A stretch of 6,782 nucleotides of DNA from an uncultured Caryophanales bacterium (lineage in GTDB: Bacteria; Bacillota_I; Bacilli_A; RFN20; CAG-826): assembly GCA_946410525.1 (NCBI GenBank), contig CAMKAQ010000050.1, positions 1-6,782 on the forward strand. The letters are read 5' to 3'. This document shows, piece after piece, positions 1 to 6,776 of this stretch (positions are counted from its first letter, which is position 1; the number at the start of each line of letters is the position of its first letter). A model generated the notes under the pieces. The model was not told where the DNA came from and did not search any database. It was given only the letters and a program-made list of their open reading frames with translations. Position numbers and translations under genes: made by a program.

Positions 1-90
1 GTCACGATGTTCACCTCGCTTGATACCGTGAAAGTCCTCCTCGATGTCTTAGAGGAGACCACCATCACCATCTCCACAATCGATGCCTAA
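1..90 (+). CDS. carB: Carbamoyl-phosphate synthase large subunit, C-terminal end (partial)
   Basis: The first 29 codons are open in frame 1 and end at a TAA at 88-90. The peptide contains FTSLDTVKVLLDVLEE, which resembles the last segment of CarB (PyrAB in Bacillus). There a TSLDT motif followed by an amphipathic helix closes the C-terminal allosteric domain. CarB makes carbamoyl phosphate from bicarbonate, ATP and ammonia delivered by CarA, the first step of UMP synthesis. The 3' end sits directly before pyrK, as in the Bacillus order carA-carB-pyrK-pyrD, which supports the call. Only the tail is visible, so catalytic residues cannot be checked. The stop lies inside the ribosome site of pyrK, so the two genes are probably translationally coupled. 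Confidence 0.75.
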   Translation, partial: VTMFTSLDTVKVLLDVLEETTITISTIDA

Positions 91-94
91 GGGA
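89..94 (+). promoter_or_regulatory. Ribosome binding site of pyrK
   Basis: AAGGGA lies seven to eight bases upstream of the ATG at 101 and overlaps the carB stop codon. It decides the pyrK start: the other in-frame ATG at 83 is inside carB, has no such site, and would add six residues that fit no PyrK N-terminus. Confidence 0.6.
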
Positions 95-100
95 ACAACC

Positions 101-835
101 ATGAAGAGAAGCATATTTGAAATTGAAAAGAACATCCCTCTCACGAAAGATGTTTTTGAGATGGTCTTAAGCGGAGACACCTCAGGTATCACCAACGCAG
201 GCCAATTCGTCAACATCCTTCTTGATGGCTATTACCTTAGAAGGCCGATCTCCGTCTGCGATTATGACGAAGGCACCCTTACCCTCATCTATAAAGTCGT
301 TGGCAAAGGCACCAAGGCCATGAGCGAGATGCCTGTTGGCACCAACCTCGATCTCCTTGTCGGCTTAGGAAATGGCTACGACCTTTCTAAAGCGGGTGAC
401 CACCCTCTCCTTATCGGAGGAGGCGTTGGAGTCCCACCGCTCTATAACCTTGCGAAGAAGCTCGTTAAGGAAGGCAAGAAAGTCTCGGTCATCCTTGGCT
501 TCAACAAAAAAGAAGAGGTTTTTGCAGAGGATATTTTCAAAAACCTTGGCTGTGATGTCACCGTTACCACAGTCGACGGCTCTTATGGCGTGAAGGGTTT
601 CGTTACCAATGCCCTCCCAGAGAGCTATTCATATTTCTACACCTGCGGCCCAGAGCCAATGCTCAAAGCCGTCTATACCGCTTCAACCTCAGAAGGAGAG
701 TTCTCTTTCGAGAGGAGAATGGGATGCGGATTCGGAGCCTGCATGGGATGCAGCTGCAAGACCATCACCGGATTCAAACGCATCTGCAAAGAAGGCCCAG
801 TCCTTAAGAAGGAGGAAATCTTATGGGAGAAATAG
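101..835 (+). CDS. pyrK: Dihydroorotate dehydrogenase B, electron transfer subunit
   Basis: PyrK carries FAD and a [2Fe-2S] cluster and passes electrons from the PyrD flavin to NAD+, forming the 1B dihydroorotate dehydrogenase heterotetramer in the cytoplasm. With the ATG at 101 the protein has 244 residues, close to the family's usual size. It has the ferredoxin-reductase layout: an N-terminal FAD barrel with RRPIS at 47-51, then a nucleotide-binding fold with GGGVGVPP at 106-113 and CGPEPM at 182-187. The C-terminal iron-sulphur segment has cysteines at 209, 214, 217 and 229 (C-x4-C-x2-C-x11-C). A fifth cysteine at 219 lies within the cluster loop and is probably not a ligand. The last 13 bases overlap pyrD. 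The pairing with pyrD makes the assignment secure. Confidence 0.96.
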   Translation: MKRSIFEIEKNIPLTKDVFEMVLSGDTSGITNAGQFVNILLDGYYLRRPISVCDYDEGTLTLIYKVVGKGTKAMSEMPVGTNLDLLVGLGNGYDLSKAGDHPLLIGGGVGVPPLYNLAKKLVKEGKKVSVILGFNKKEEVFAEDIFKNLGCDVTVTTVDGSYGVKGFVTNALPESYSYFYTCGPEPMLKAVYTASTSEGEFSFERRMGCGFGACMGCSCKTITGFKRICKEGPVLKKEEILWEK

Positions 836-1740
836 ACACCAAGATCAACCTTTTGGGAATCGAGATCGATAACCCAATCATCCCAGCCTCCGGAACCTTC
901 GGATATGGCTATGAGTACGCTGAGCTCTATGACATCAACATGCTCGGAACCTTCTCTTTCAAAGGAACCACCGCCGAGCCAAGATTCGGAAACCCAACCC
1001 CTCGTATCGCTGAGTGCCCTGCTGGCATGATCAACTGCATCGGACTCCAGAACCCTGGCATCGATAAGGTCATCAGCGAAGAACTCCCAAAGCTTAAGAA
1101 AGTCTTCCATAAGCCAGTCATGGCCAACATCTCTGGGTTCTCGATGGAAGAATATGTCTCCAACTGCAAGAAGATCGACAAAGTCGATATGGTCGGATGG
1201 ATTGAGCTCAATGTCTCTTGTCCAAACGTCCATGGCGGAGGACTTGCCTTCGGCACCGACCCAGACAACGTCAGAAACGTCGTCAAGGCCGTCAAGAAGA
1301 TCATCCACAAGCCTCTTATCGTCAAACTCTCGCCTAACGTAACCGATATCGTCGCAATCGCCAAAGCCGCTGAAGAAGGCGGAGCGGATGCGATCTCCCT
1401 CATCAATTCATTGATGGGACTTAGAATCGACCTCAAGACTGGGGAACCAATCTTAGGAATAAAGACCGGTGGCTTATCTGGCCCATGCGTCCTTCCTGTC
1501 GCGCTTAGATGCGTCTATCAGGTCGCGCATGCCGTCAAGATTCCTGTCATCGGTATGGGTGGCGTCTCTAGTGCAGAGGACGTCATCGAGATGATGATGG
1601 CTGGCGCCACAGCCGTTGAGATCGGCGCCGCAAACCTCATCAACCCATATGCTTGCAAAGAAATCATTGAGGATTTGCCAAGGATAATGGAGAAATACGG
1701 CATCAAATCACTTAAAGACATTATTGGAGGAAGAAAATAA
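823..1740 (+). CDS. pyrD: Dihydroorotate dehydrogenase (class 1B), catalytic subunit
   Basis: This FMN enzyme oxidises dihydroorotate to orotate, the fourth step of UMP synthesis, working with PyrK and NAD+. It has 305 residues, the normal length for the soluble class 1 enzymes, with no membrane-anchoring N-terminal helix of the class 2 type. Visible motifs are PASGTFGYG near 21-29, FSFKGTT at 45-51 (conserved Lys48), GLQNPG at 74-79, and ELNVSCPNV at 128-136 with the catalytic base Cys133. A Cys at this position marks class 1, since class 2 has Ser. FMN-phosphate-binding segments are GMGGVSS at 244-250 and GATAVEIGAAN at 261-271. The start is set by an AAGGAGG at 809-815, seven bases before the ATG and inside the pyrK coding region, so translation of the two subunits is probably coupled. 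Confidence 0.97.
   Translation: MGEIDTKINLLGIEIDNPIIPASGTFGYGYEYAELYDINMLGTFSFKGTTAEPRFGNPTPRIAECPAGMINCIGLQNPGIDKVISEELPKLKKVFHKPVMANISGFSMEEYVSNCKKIDKVDMVGWIELNVSCPNVHGGGLAFGTDPDNVRNVVKAVKKIIHKPLIVKLSPNVTDIVAIAKAAEEGGADAISLINSLMGLRIDLKTGEPILGIKTGGLSGPCVLPVALRCVYQVAHAVKIPVIGMGGVSSAEDVIEMMMAGATAVEIGAANLINPYACKEIIEDLPRIMEKYGIKSLKDIIGGRK
1726..1730 (+). promoter_or_regulatory. Ribosome binding site of pyrF
   Basis: GGAGG (followed by AAG) lies near the end of pyrD, 11 bases before the ATG at 1742. The spacing is slightly long. The site argues against the in-frame TTG at 1724, which would put the start codon on the ribosome site itself. Confidence 0.55.
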
Positions 1741-1741
1741 G

Positions 1742-2443
1742 ATGGCAAAAGACGTAATCATCGCTTGCGACTTCGAGAGCAAGGAAAAGACACTCGAATT
1801 CCTTGATAAGTTCACTGGCAGAAAGCCATTCGTGAAAATCGGAATGGAACTCTTCTACGCGGAAGGCCCAAGCATCGTGAGAGAGATCAAGAAGAGAGGA
1901 CACAAGATCTTCCTCGACCTCAAGCTCCACGACATCCCAAACACCGTTAAGAAAGCGATGGCGAGACTCTCTGGCCTCGACGTCGATATGTGTAACCTCC
2001 ACGCCGCAGGAACTAAAGCCATGATGGAAGCCGCCATCGAAGGCCTCACAAGACCAGATGGAACGAGACCACTTCTTCTTGCGGTCACCCAGCTCACCTC
2101 CACCGATCAGGAATCCATGGAAAGAGACATCCTCATCCATGAGCCAATCGACAAGGTCGTCATGCATTACGCCAAGACCGCCAAAGATTCCGGTCTTGAT
2201 GGCGTCGTCTGCTCGCCTCTTGAAGCCGGCAAGGTCCACGAGGTCTGCGGTGAGAAGTTCCTCACCGTCACCCCTGGCATCAGATTCGCCGATGGAGACA
2301 AAGGCGACCAAAAGAGAGTCATGGACCCAGCTGCTGCTAGAGCCATCGGCAGCGACTACATCGTCGTCGGACGCCCAATCACCGCTGCAGCTGACCCAGT
2401 TGCCGCTTACGAAAGATGCATCAAAGATTTTTTAGGAGAATAA
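1742..2443 (+). CDS. pyrF: Orotidine 5'-phosphate decarboxylase
   Basis: PyrF decarboxylates OMP to UMP, the last step of the pathway. The ATG at 1742, one base after the pyrD stop, gives 233 residues, normal for the bacterial type I enzyme. The TIM-barrel signatures are present: Asp10 at the end of the first strand, VKIG with Lys32, and DLKLHDIP at 59-66 holding the catalytic Asp59-Lys61-Asp64 set (the Asp64 position is supplied across the dimer). The phosphate-binding parts are TPGIR at 177-181 and VVGRPIT at 208-214 (Gly210, Arg211). Nothing is truncated or altered. The one-base gap to pyrD and the downstream pyrE make it part of the same transcript. Confidence 0.97.
   Translation: MAKDVIIACDFESKEKTLEFLDKFTGRKPFVKIGMELFYAEGPSIVREIKKRGHKIFLDLKLHDIPNTVKKAMARLSGLDVDMCNLHAAGTKAMMEAAIEGLTRPDGTRPLLLAVTQLTSTDQESMERDILIHEPIDKVVMHYAKTAKDSGLDGVVCSPLEAGKVHEVCGEKFLTVTPGIRFADGDKGDQKRVMDPAAARAIGSDYIVVGRPITAAADPVAAYERCIKDFLGE
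2434..2438 (+). promoter_or_regulatory. Ribosome binding site of pyrE
   Basis: AGGAG sits seven bases before the ATG at 2446, within the last codons of pyrF. It decides the pyrE start in favour of 2446 over the in-frame ATG at 2416, which lies inside pyrF and would add ten non-conserved residues. Confidence 0.7.
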
Positions 2444-2445
2444 CA

Positions 2446-3090
2446 ATGGAAAACATCGATAAGTTAATTGCCAAAGATTTACTCAGCATCAAAGCTGTCT
2501 TCTTCAGCCCAAACAAACCATTCACCTGGGCTAGCGGAATCAAATCCCCTGTCTATTGCGACAACCGTCTCACCCTCACTGCCCCAGCAGTCAGAAACGA
2601 CGTCGAGAACGCTTTAGCCGAAACCATCAAAAAGAACTATCCAGAAGTCGAAGTCCTTATGGGTACCAGCACTGCTGGTATCGCCCACGCCGCCATCGTT
2701 GGCCACCTTATGAATCTCCCGATGGGTTATGTCAGAAGCGGCGCCAAAGACCATGGCAGGCAGAACCAGATCGAAGGCAGACTCGAGAAAGGCCAGAAGG
2801 TCGTCGTCGTTGAGGACCTTATCTCCACTGGCGGAAGCGTCCTTGAGGTCGTTGACGTCCTTAGAGAAGCCGGTGCCGAGGTCCTTGGCATCGTCTCCAT
2901 CTTCACCTATGGCATGAAGAAAGGCTTAGAGAGACTTGCTGCCGCTAACATCAAAAACATCTCCCTCACCAACTTCGACGTCATCGCCGAAGTCGCTGCT
3001 GAGGAAGGCTACATCGAAAAGAGCGACATTGAGCGCTTAATCAAATTCAGAAACAATCCAAGCGACGAGAGCTGGATCAAAGGTGAATAA
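2446..3090 (+). CDS. pyrE: Orotate phosphoribosyltransferase
   Basis: PyrE joins orotate and PRPP to give OMP and pyrophosphate, feeding PyrF. The protein has 214 residues, typical for the family. The orotate-side motif [13 protein letters not shown] is at 29-41. The flexible catalytic loop region [17 protein letters not shown] spans 95-111, with the Lys and His residues that contact PRPP across the dimer. The PRPP-binding signature [13 protein letters not shown] is at 120-132, with acidic pair Glu123-Asp124. It lies two bases after the pyrF stop, and the neighbouring enzymes catalyse the steps before and after it. The substrate loop and the gene context favour orotate over other phosphoribosyltransferase substrates. 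Confidence 0.97.
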   Translation: MENIDKLIAKDLLSIKAVFFSPNKPFTWASGIKSPVYCDNRLTLTAPAVRNDVENALAETIKKNYPEVEVLMGTSTAGIAHAAIVGHLMNLPMGYVRSGAKDHGRQNQIEGRLEKGQKVVVVEDLISTGGSVLEVVDVLREAGAEVLGIVSIFTYGMKKGLERLAAANIKNISLTNFDVIAEVAAEEGYIEKSDIERLIKFRNNPSDESWIKGE

Positions 3091-3092
3091 AG

Positions 3093-4187
3093 ATGCGCAG
3101 CGTCATCGATATCGTTGATTTATCGGTCGAAGAGATCGAGGCCCTATGCAAGAAAGCCATCGACATCTCCGAGAACCCAGAGAAGTATAGCGAGGCCTGT
3201 AAGGGCAAAAAGCTCGCCACCCTTTTCTATGAGCCATCAACGAGAACCCGTTTATCCTTCACTGCTGCCATGATGGAACTTGGCGGCAATGTCCTTGGCT
3301 TTGCTGGCGCAAGCAACTCTAGCGCCGCGAAAGGCGAGAGCTTTGCCGATACCGCCAAGACCGTTTCTTGCTACGCCGACATCATCGCCATGAGAACCAC
3401 CCAGGAAGGAGCGGCCCTTGTTGCTTCCCGCGCTGGCGCAATCCCAGTCATCAATGCGGGCGATGGCAGACACTGCCACCCAACCCAAACCATGGCGGAT
3501 TTGCTGACGATTTATAAAGAAAAAGGCGGTTTTGATAACCTTACCGTCGGCTTCTGTGGAGACCTCAAACTCGGCAGAACCGTCCACTCCTTATTAGCCG
3601 CTTTATCCCGCTACAAGAACATCAAAGTGGTCCTTATCTCACCAAAGGAGCTCAAGCTTCCTGACTACGTCAAAGAAGACATCCTTGAGCCAAACCACAT
3701 GGAGTATGTTGAGACCACCTCTCTTGAGGAAGCCATGCCTTCCCTTGATGTCCTTTATATGACTCGCATCCAGCGTGAGAGATTCGATGACCTTGCCGAA
3801 TACGAAAGGCTTAAGGACAACTACATCCTCACCGTCGATAAGCTTGCGGCCGCGAAGAAAGACATGATCATCATGCATCCACTCCCACGTGTCAACGAGA
3901 TCAGCGTCAAAGTGGACGATGACCCAAGAGCCTGCTACTTCAAGCAATGCTTAAATGGCAAATACATGAGAATGGCCCTCATCCTCATGCTTCTTGATAT
4001 CGCCAAAAAGAACCCTGTCAAAGAAGACGTCTTCGCTGGCAAGGGTTACATCCATAGCGAGCACAAGTGCAACAACCCTAAGTGCGTCAGCGCAGGTGAG
4101 CAAGAGCTTGAGCCACTCTATAAGAAGATCGATGACGAAGGACACATGAGATGCGTCTATTGCGACATCGGTGAGCCAAGCAAATAA
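3093..4187 (+). CDS. pyrB: Aspartate carbamoyltransferase catalytic chain with C-terminal PyrI-like zinc domain
   Basis: PyrB condenses carbamoyl phosphate with aspartate, the committed step of the pathway. Residues 1 to about 306 form a full catalytic chain: FYEPSTRTR at 45-53 (carbamoyl phosphate binding), SSAAKGES at 76-83 with Lys80 (the loop shared with the neighbouring subunit), HPTQT at 129-133, [11 protein letters not shown] at 156-166, MTRIQRERF at 223-231 and HPLPRVNEI at 262-270. These read more like the E. coli class B enzyme than the Bacillus one. The protein then continues for about 58 residues that catalytic chains lack, with cysteines at 326, 331, 354 and 357 (C-x4-C-x22-C-x2-C). 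This matches the zinc site of E. coli PyrI (C-x4-C-x23-C-x2-C), but PyrI's nucleotide-binding domain is missing. The start at 3093 follows AAAGGTGA at 3079-3086. The gene lies last in the operon and ends at the terminator. Confidence 0.95.
   Translation: MRSVIDIVDLSVEEIEALCKKAIDISENPEKYSEACKGKKLATLFYEPSTRTRLSFTAAMMELGGNVLGFAGASNSSAAKGESFADTAKTVSCYADIIAMRTTQEGAALVASRAGAIPVINAGDGRHCHPTQTMADLLTIYKEKGGFDNLTVGFCGDLKLGRTVHSLLAALSRYKNIKVVLISPKELKLPDYVKEDILEPNHMEYVETTSLEEAMPSLDVLYMTRIQRERFDDLAEYERLKDNYILTVDKLAAAKKDMIIMHPLPRVNEISVKVDDDPRACYFKQCLNGKYMRMALILMLLDIAKKNPVKEDVFAGKGYIHSEHKCNNPKCVSAGEQELEPLYKKIDDEGHMRCVYCDIGEPSK
4062..4187 (+). other. Zinc-ribbon domain of PyrI type fused to PyrB
   Basis: The sequence shows CNNPKC at 326-331 and CVYC at 354-357 of PyrB. 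The E. coli regulatory chain has the same order, with an Asn-x-Cys-(Ile/Val)-Ser stretch after the first pair and Cys-x-Tyr-Cys at the second. In class B enzymes this domain binds one zinc and forms the contact between regulatory and catalytic chains. Here it is covalently attached, so it could cap or stabilise the catalytic trimer or mediate higher assembly. Inhibition by CTP or activation by ATP through the usual allosteric domain is not expected from this polypeptide alone. Zinc binding is inferred from the cysteines. Confidence 0.8.
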
Positions 4188-4199
4188 AAAGAGCAAAAG

Positions 4200-4228
4200 A
4201 AAAGAGGCTGTGATTCAGCCTCTTTTTT
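4200..4228. terminator. Bidirectional intrinsic terminator between convergent clusters
   Basis: AAAAGAGGCTG (4200-4210) pairs perfectly over 11 bp with CAGCCTCTTTT (4216-4226) around a five-base loop. On the + strand the stem runs into six T (4223-4228), 12 bases after the pyrB stop. On the - strand the same stem is followed by TTTTCTTTT, about 15 bases after the lemA stop. It should therefore stop transcripts from both directions, more strongly for the pyr operon. Confidence 0.9.
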
Positions 4229-4242
4229 GTTTGCGTGGTTGC

Positions 4243-4908
4243 TTAGAAGAAAACGCCTTCGGATTCCTGCTTCATCGCTAAGCTAGCGGTGAATGGGATA
4301 CGGGTGGTGTAGCCTTCTTTGGCAGCGACATATTTCTTCGCCCAGAGGGAGAAGATTTCGCTGTTCCAATGAGCGACGGCGTCGTTATAGACCTCACGGG
4401 CAGCAGTGATTTCCTGCTGGAGGTAGGAGTTTTGCTGCATGACGGCGGCGATTTCCTGGTGGGCCTTGAGTTCTGGGTATTTCTCGAAAGCGATGTTGAT
4501 CTTCTTGTCGATGTTCTCAAGGGAGGTCTGGAGTTCGTTACGGGCGGTATCTGGATCGATGCCAGCGCGGGCCTTGGCGATGTTGGTGAAGGTGTCTTTA
4601 TCTAAATCAACGGCCTTATCAAGAAGCTTAGCGGCGTTCTTGAGGATGGTGACGCGCTGAACCATGTAGTTGTCGATGGTTGAAGCGTCGTGCTGGATCT
4701 TCTGCTCAAGCTGTTTGAAGTAGGTCTTAGCCTTGGCTTTCTTGAACATGTAGATGACTCCGCCGATGATGAAGAGGAACCAAACACCGACGTTGATGAA
4801 CTTATCCATTCCATCAAGCTCGACTGGAACTTTCTTCTCAATAACGTGAACGCGTAATCCTTCGGTATTTTCCAAGGACTTGTCTAATTCGTCTAATTGT
4901 GGTGCCAT
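4243..4908 (-). CDS. lemA: LemA family membrane protein
   Basis: The 221-residue protein has one clear membrane helix at about 38-55 (VGVWFLFIIGGVIYMF) followed by basic KKAKAK, which places the rest of the chain in the cytoplasm by the positive-inside rule. After it come long charged helices typical of LemA: QLEQKIQHDASTIDNYMVQR at 66-85, RNELQTSLENIDKKINIAFE around 123-142, then AREVYNDAVAHWNSEI at 170-185, a LemA-like pattern near the end of the fold. The molecular role of LemA proteins is unsettled. A 35-residue acidic N-terminal stretch before the helix is unusual, since most members begin with the helix. The start is supported by AAGGAG (complement of 4917-4922), eight bases before the ATG. 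It is the second gene of its cluster. Confidence 0.88.
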   Translation of the reverse strand: MAPQLDELDKSLENTEGLRVHVIEKKVPVELDGMDKFINVGVWFLFIIGGVIYMFKKAKAKTYFKQLEQKIQHDASTIDNYMVQRVTILKNAAKLLDKAVDLDKDTFTNIAKARAGIDPDTARNELQTSLENIDKKINIAFEKYPELKAHQEIAAVMQQNSYLQQEITAAREVYNDAVAHWNSEIFSLWAKKYVAAKEGYTTRIPFTASLAMKQESEGVFF

Positions 4909-4935
4909 TTGAATATCTCCTTTGTGGTTGGCTTT

Positions 4936-4944
4936 ATATTAGCA
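4936..4944 (-). promoter_or_regulatory. Possible extended -10 promoter for lemA
   Basis: On the minus strand the gap between the two genes contains TGCTAATAT, a TGn extended -10 element joined to a near-consensus TAATAT. It would start a transcript around 4930, giving a leader of about 20 bases that includes the lemA ribosome site. No convincing -35 hexamer is seen at the right distance; the upstream sequence is only AT-rich. The call rests on the motif alone. Confidence 0.35.
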
Positions 4945-4956
4945 TCCTTTGGATGC
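4942..4956 (-). repeat. Small inverted repeat upstream of lemA
   Basis: GCATCC and GGATGC form a perfect 6-bp stem around a three-base loop, in the 62-base gap between the 601-codon gene and lemA. No T-run follows it on the minus strand, so it does not look like a terminator. It overlaps the TG of the possible extended -10 element, so it could be an operator, an RNA-processing or stabilising hairpin, or chance. Confidence 0.4.
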
Positions 4957-4970
4957 AAATAAACATATTT

Positions 4971-6776
4971 TTACTTGTCGCTGAAGTATTCGACCAAGGT
5001 ATCGTTTAACTCTTGGAGGAAGTCTTCGTGGCCTTCAAAGATGGCCATAAGGCCTCTTTCGAAATGGGTTAAAGCAGCATTGAGGCGAGAACCTCCGAAG
5101 TTTCCTTCTTTGCCTTCGAGGTAGGCTTTTCTTGAACCGCCGACTCTCGCAAGGCCCATATTCGAGACTTTGTGGACTTCGATGTATTCGACCCAATGGA
5201 CTGGGACGGAGTGCCAGCTGCCATCTCCTCCGAACACGCTTACGTAATCGACCCTTGGGATTTCCTGATAGGACATCGCGTTAACTCTGACTGAGTCTCC
5301 ACTGCCTCTTCTTGATGCGGCTTCCGCTTTCAAAATTAACGGCAAATCCCGTCCGGCTCCATCAGGAATGAAGAGCATTGGGTCAAGTCCATTGGCCAAG
5401 GTCTCTTGCTCGAAGCTAGAGAAATTGGAACGGTATGGGGTCTTGAAAATGTATTCGAAAGGCTTATGGATCTGGTAGAGAGGGACGCTTAAGATTGGGG
5501 CAAGATCGAAGAAGAGGTTCTTGATGAATTTGTCGCAATATCCGACGAAGTCGTTCTTCATCTTCTCAAGGTCATAACCCATGAAGTTGCTTGGTGAAGA
5601 AGAATAATCGAATCTCTGTGAATGTTCGCTTCTGACAACGGTGACCATGTCTCTCTTGAACATATAGAAATCGTCACCATAAGGATCAGGGTTCTTTAAA
5701 AGATCGAGAGTGTTTCTGATGGCGAGTGGAGTATAGAGCAAACGGAACTCAACTTCGTTGTTTCTGTCATATGCGCCGAAGAGAGCGTCGAATTCGTCGT
5801 CTCCCATCTTGGTGAAGTTCTCGTTGATGTTGCCAAGGTCTTTGACTTCTTCTTTGTCGAGCTTCTTGATACGGTTCTTGACGAATTTCTGAAGTTCTTT
5901 CTCGTTCATCTTCTCGGCGTGAACTGGGCTACGGGTGAATCTTAGATGTGGAGCGGCTTCAGAGCCATAAACAAGCTGAGTGACCGCGTTGTATCTTGGG
6001 GCTGGATGATAAACGTAGGCGTGAAGGGTCTCGCTATGATGCTGTGTGCGGACATGGCCTTCATTGTCGCGGTATGTGGTCGTCCAGTGAATCGTGAGGG
6101 TACCTTCGTAACGTTTGCTATACATCTCGCACTCAAGAACCTTTTCAAGGACGAATGGGTTGCCTTGGATCTGGCCGCTTAAAACCTGGAGAACGGATTT
6201 GTATGGATCAGTCACTTCGTGGAAACCGAATTTCTCAATGAGAGCCTCAAGCCTATCACCCATGAAGATTGGGTCAAGGTCAATGATTGGAGTGGCTTTC
6301 TCCATGATTTCCTGTGGAACTCCCCAATCGAGGATGTTGTTGAGAGGCGCTGTATTCTTGTAACACAAGGCAAGAAGCTCGTCTTTCTTTTTGTCCGCTT
6401 CATCAAGTGCCACTTTGGCAGCGGCGAGCTTCTTCGCGACGGCTAGGAAATAGATGACAAAGAGAGTGGCGGAAAGGACAAGGCCTGCGCCAAGCATAAT
6501 CCAACCGACATAAGCAATTTCTTCATCGATGATTCCGATAATGATTCCCAAAACGGCGACGAAGATAAAGGCGATCGCGAAGAAGATGAGAAGATTCTTG
6601 GCGAGCTTGAGTTTGCCATAAGCATCACGAGCACGCTTAGCGATTCCAGCAGCGTGGTTGTATTGCTTAACAAGGGCGGCGTTTTCTTCTTTGCTCACGC
6701 CTGATTTGGCACAAAGATCGTCGAAATACGATGCCGCAGTATCGTGATACTGCTGTTTCAGCATCGTGTTGTACAT
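4971..6776 (-). CDS. Two-helix membrane protein of unknown function, LemA partner (possible DUF3137-like region)
   Basis: I do not recognise a named gene. The protein has 601 residues from the ATG at 6776. Residues 1-57 are helical and basic near the end. Membrane helices lie at about 61-83 and 89-113, joined by a short acidic turn (DEEIA), and a charged helical stretch follows at 114-138. The basic flanks put both ends in the cytoplasm, so the roughly 460-residue C-terminal part is probably cytoplasmic. Within it YEGTLTIHWTTTYRDNEG (223-240) and SETLHAYVYHP (248-258) look like a beta-rich module. EFDALFGAYDRNNEVEFRLL (328-347) with the following YTPLAIRN resembles, from memory, a signature of DUF3137 proteins, which are often found beside lemA. 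No catalytic motif is evident. No ribosome site is visible: only six bases precede the ATG and the frame stays open to the window edge, so the true start may be farther upstream. Confidence 0.8.
   Translation of the reverse strand: MYNTMLKQQYHDTAASYFDDLCAKSGVSKEENAALVKQYNHAAGIAKRARDAYGKLKLAKNLLIFFAIAFIFVAVLGIIIGIIDEEIAYVGWIMLGAGLVLSATLFVIYFLAVAKKLAAAKVALDEADKKKDELLALCYKNTAPLNNILDWGVPQEIMEKATPIIDLDPIFMGDRLEALIEKFGFHEVTDPYKSVLQVLSGQIQGNPFVLEKVLECEMYSKRYEGTLTIHWTTTYRDNEGHVRTQHHSETLHAYVYHPAPRYNAVTQLVYGSEAAPHLRFTRSPVHAEKMNEKELQKFVKNRIKKLDKEEVKDLGNINENFTKMGDDEFDALFGAYDRNNEVEFRLLYTPLAIRNTLDLLKNPDPYGDDFYMFKRDMVTVVRSEHSQRFDYSSSPSNFMGYDLEKMKNDFVGYCDKFIKNLFFDLAPILSVPLYQIHKPFEYIFKTPYRSNFSSFEQETLANGLDPMLFIPDGAGRDLPLILKAEAASRRGSGDSVRVNAMSYQEIPRVDYVSVFGGDGSWHSVPVHWVEYIEVHKVSNMGLARVGGSRKAYLEGKEGNFGGSRLNAALTHFERGLMAIFEGHEDFLQELNDTLVEYFSDK

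Noticed and set aside
83..100. Earlier ATG for pyrK at 83
   Set aside because: It lies inside carB without a ribosome site, whereas the ATG at 101 has AAGGGA at proper spacing and gives a standard N-terminus.
725..787. Fifth cysteine in the PyrK iron-sulphur loop as a sign of a different cluster
   Set aside because: The four expected ligands are present in standard spacing, and an extra Cys two residues after the third ligand is, as far as I recall, common in PyrK of clostridia-like bacteria.
673..1308. 211-codon open frame on the minus strand across the pyrK-pyrD junction
   Set aside because: It is antisense to two well-supported enzymes, has no ribosome site, and its translation is low-complexity acidic sequence reflecting codon bias of the sense genes.
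1721..2311. 196-codon open frame on the minus strand over pyrF
   Set aside because: It lies entirely opposite pyrF and the pyrD end, shows no recognisable motif, and is explained by the sense-strand codon choice.
4369..4605. 78-codon plus-strand open frame opposite lemA
   Set aside because: It is antisense to the conserved LemA core, has no ribosome site, and lies downstream of the strong terminator with no promoter seen.
4942..4956. Inverted repeat as a terminator between the 601-codon gene and lemA
   Set aside because: The stem is only 6 bp and no T-run follows it on the minus strand.
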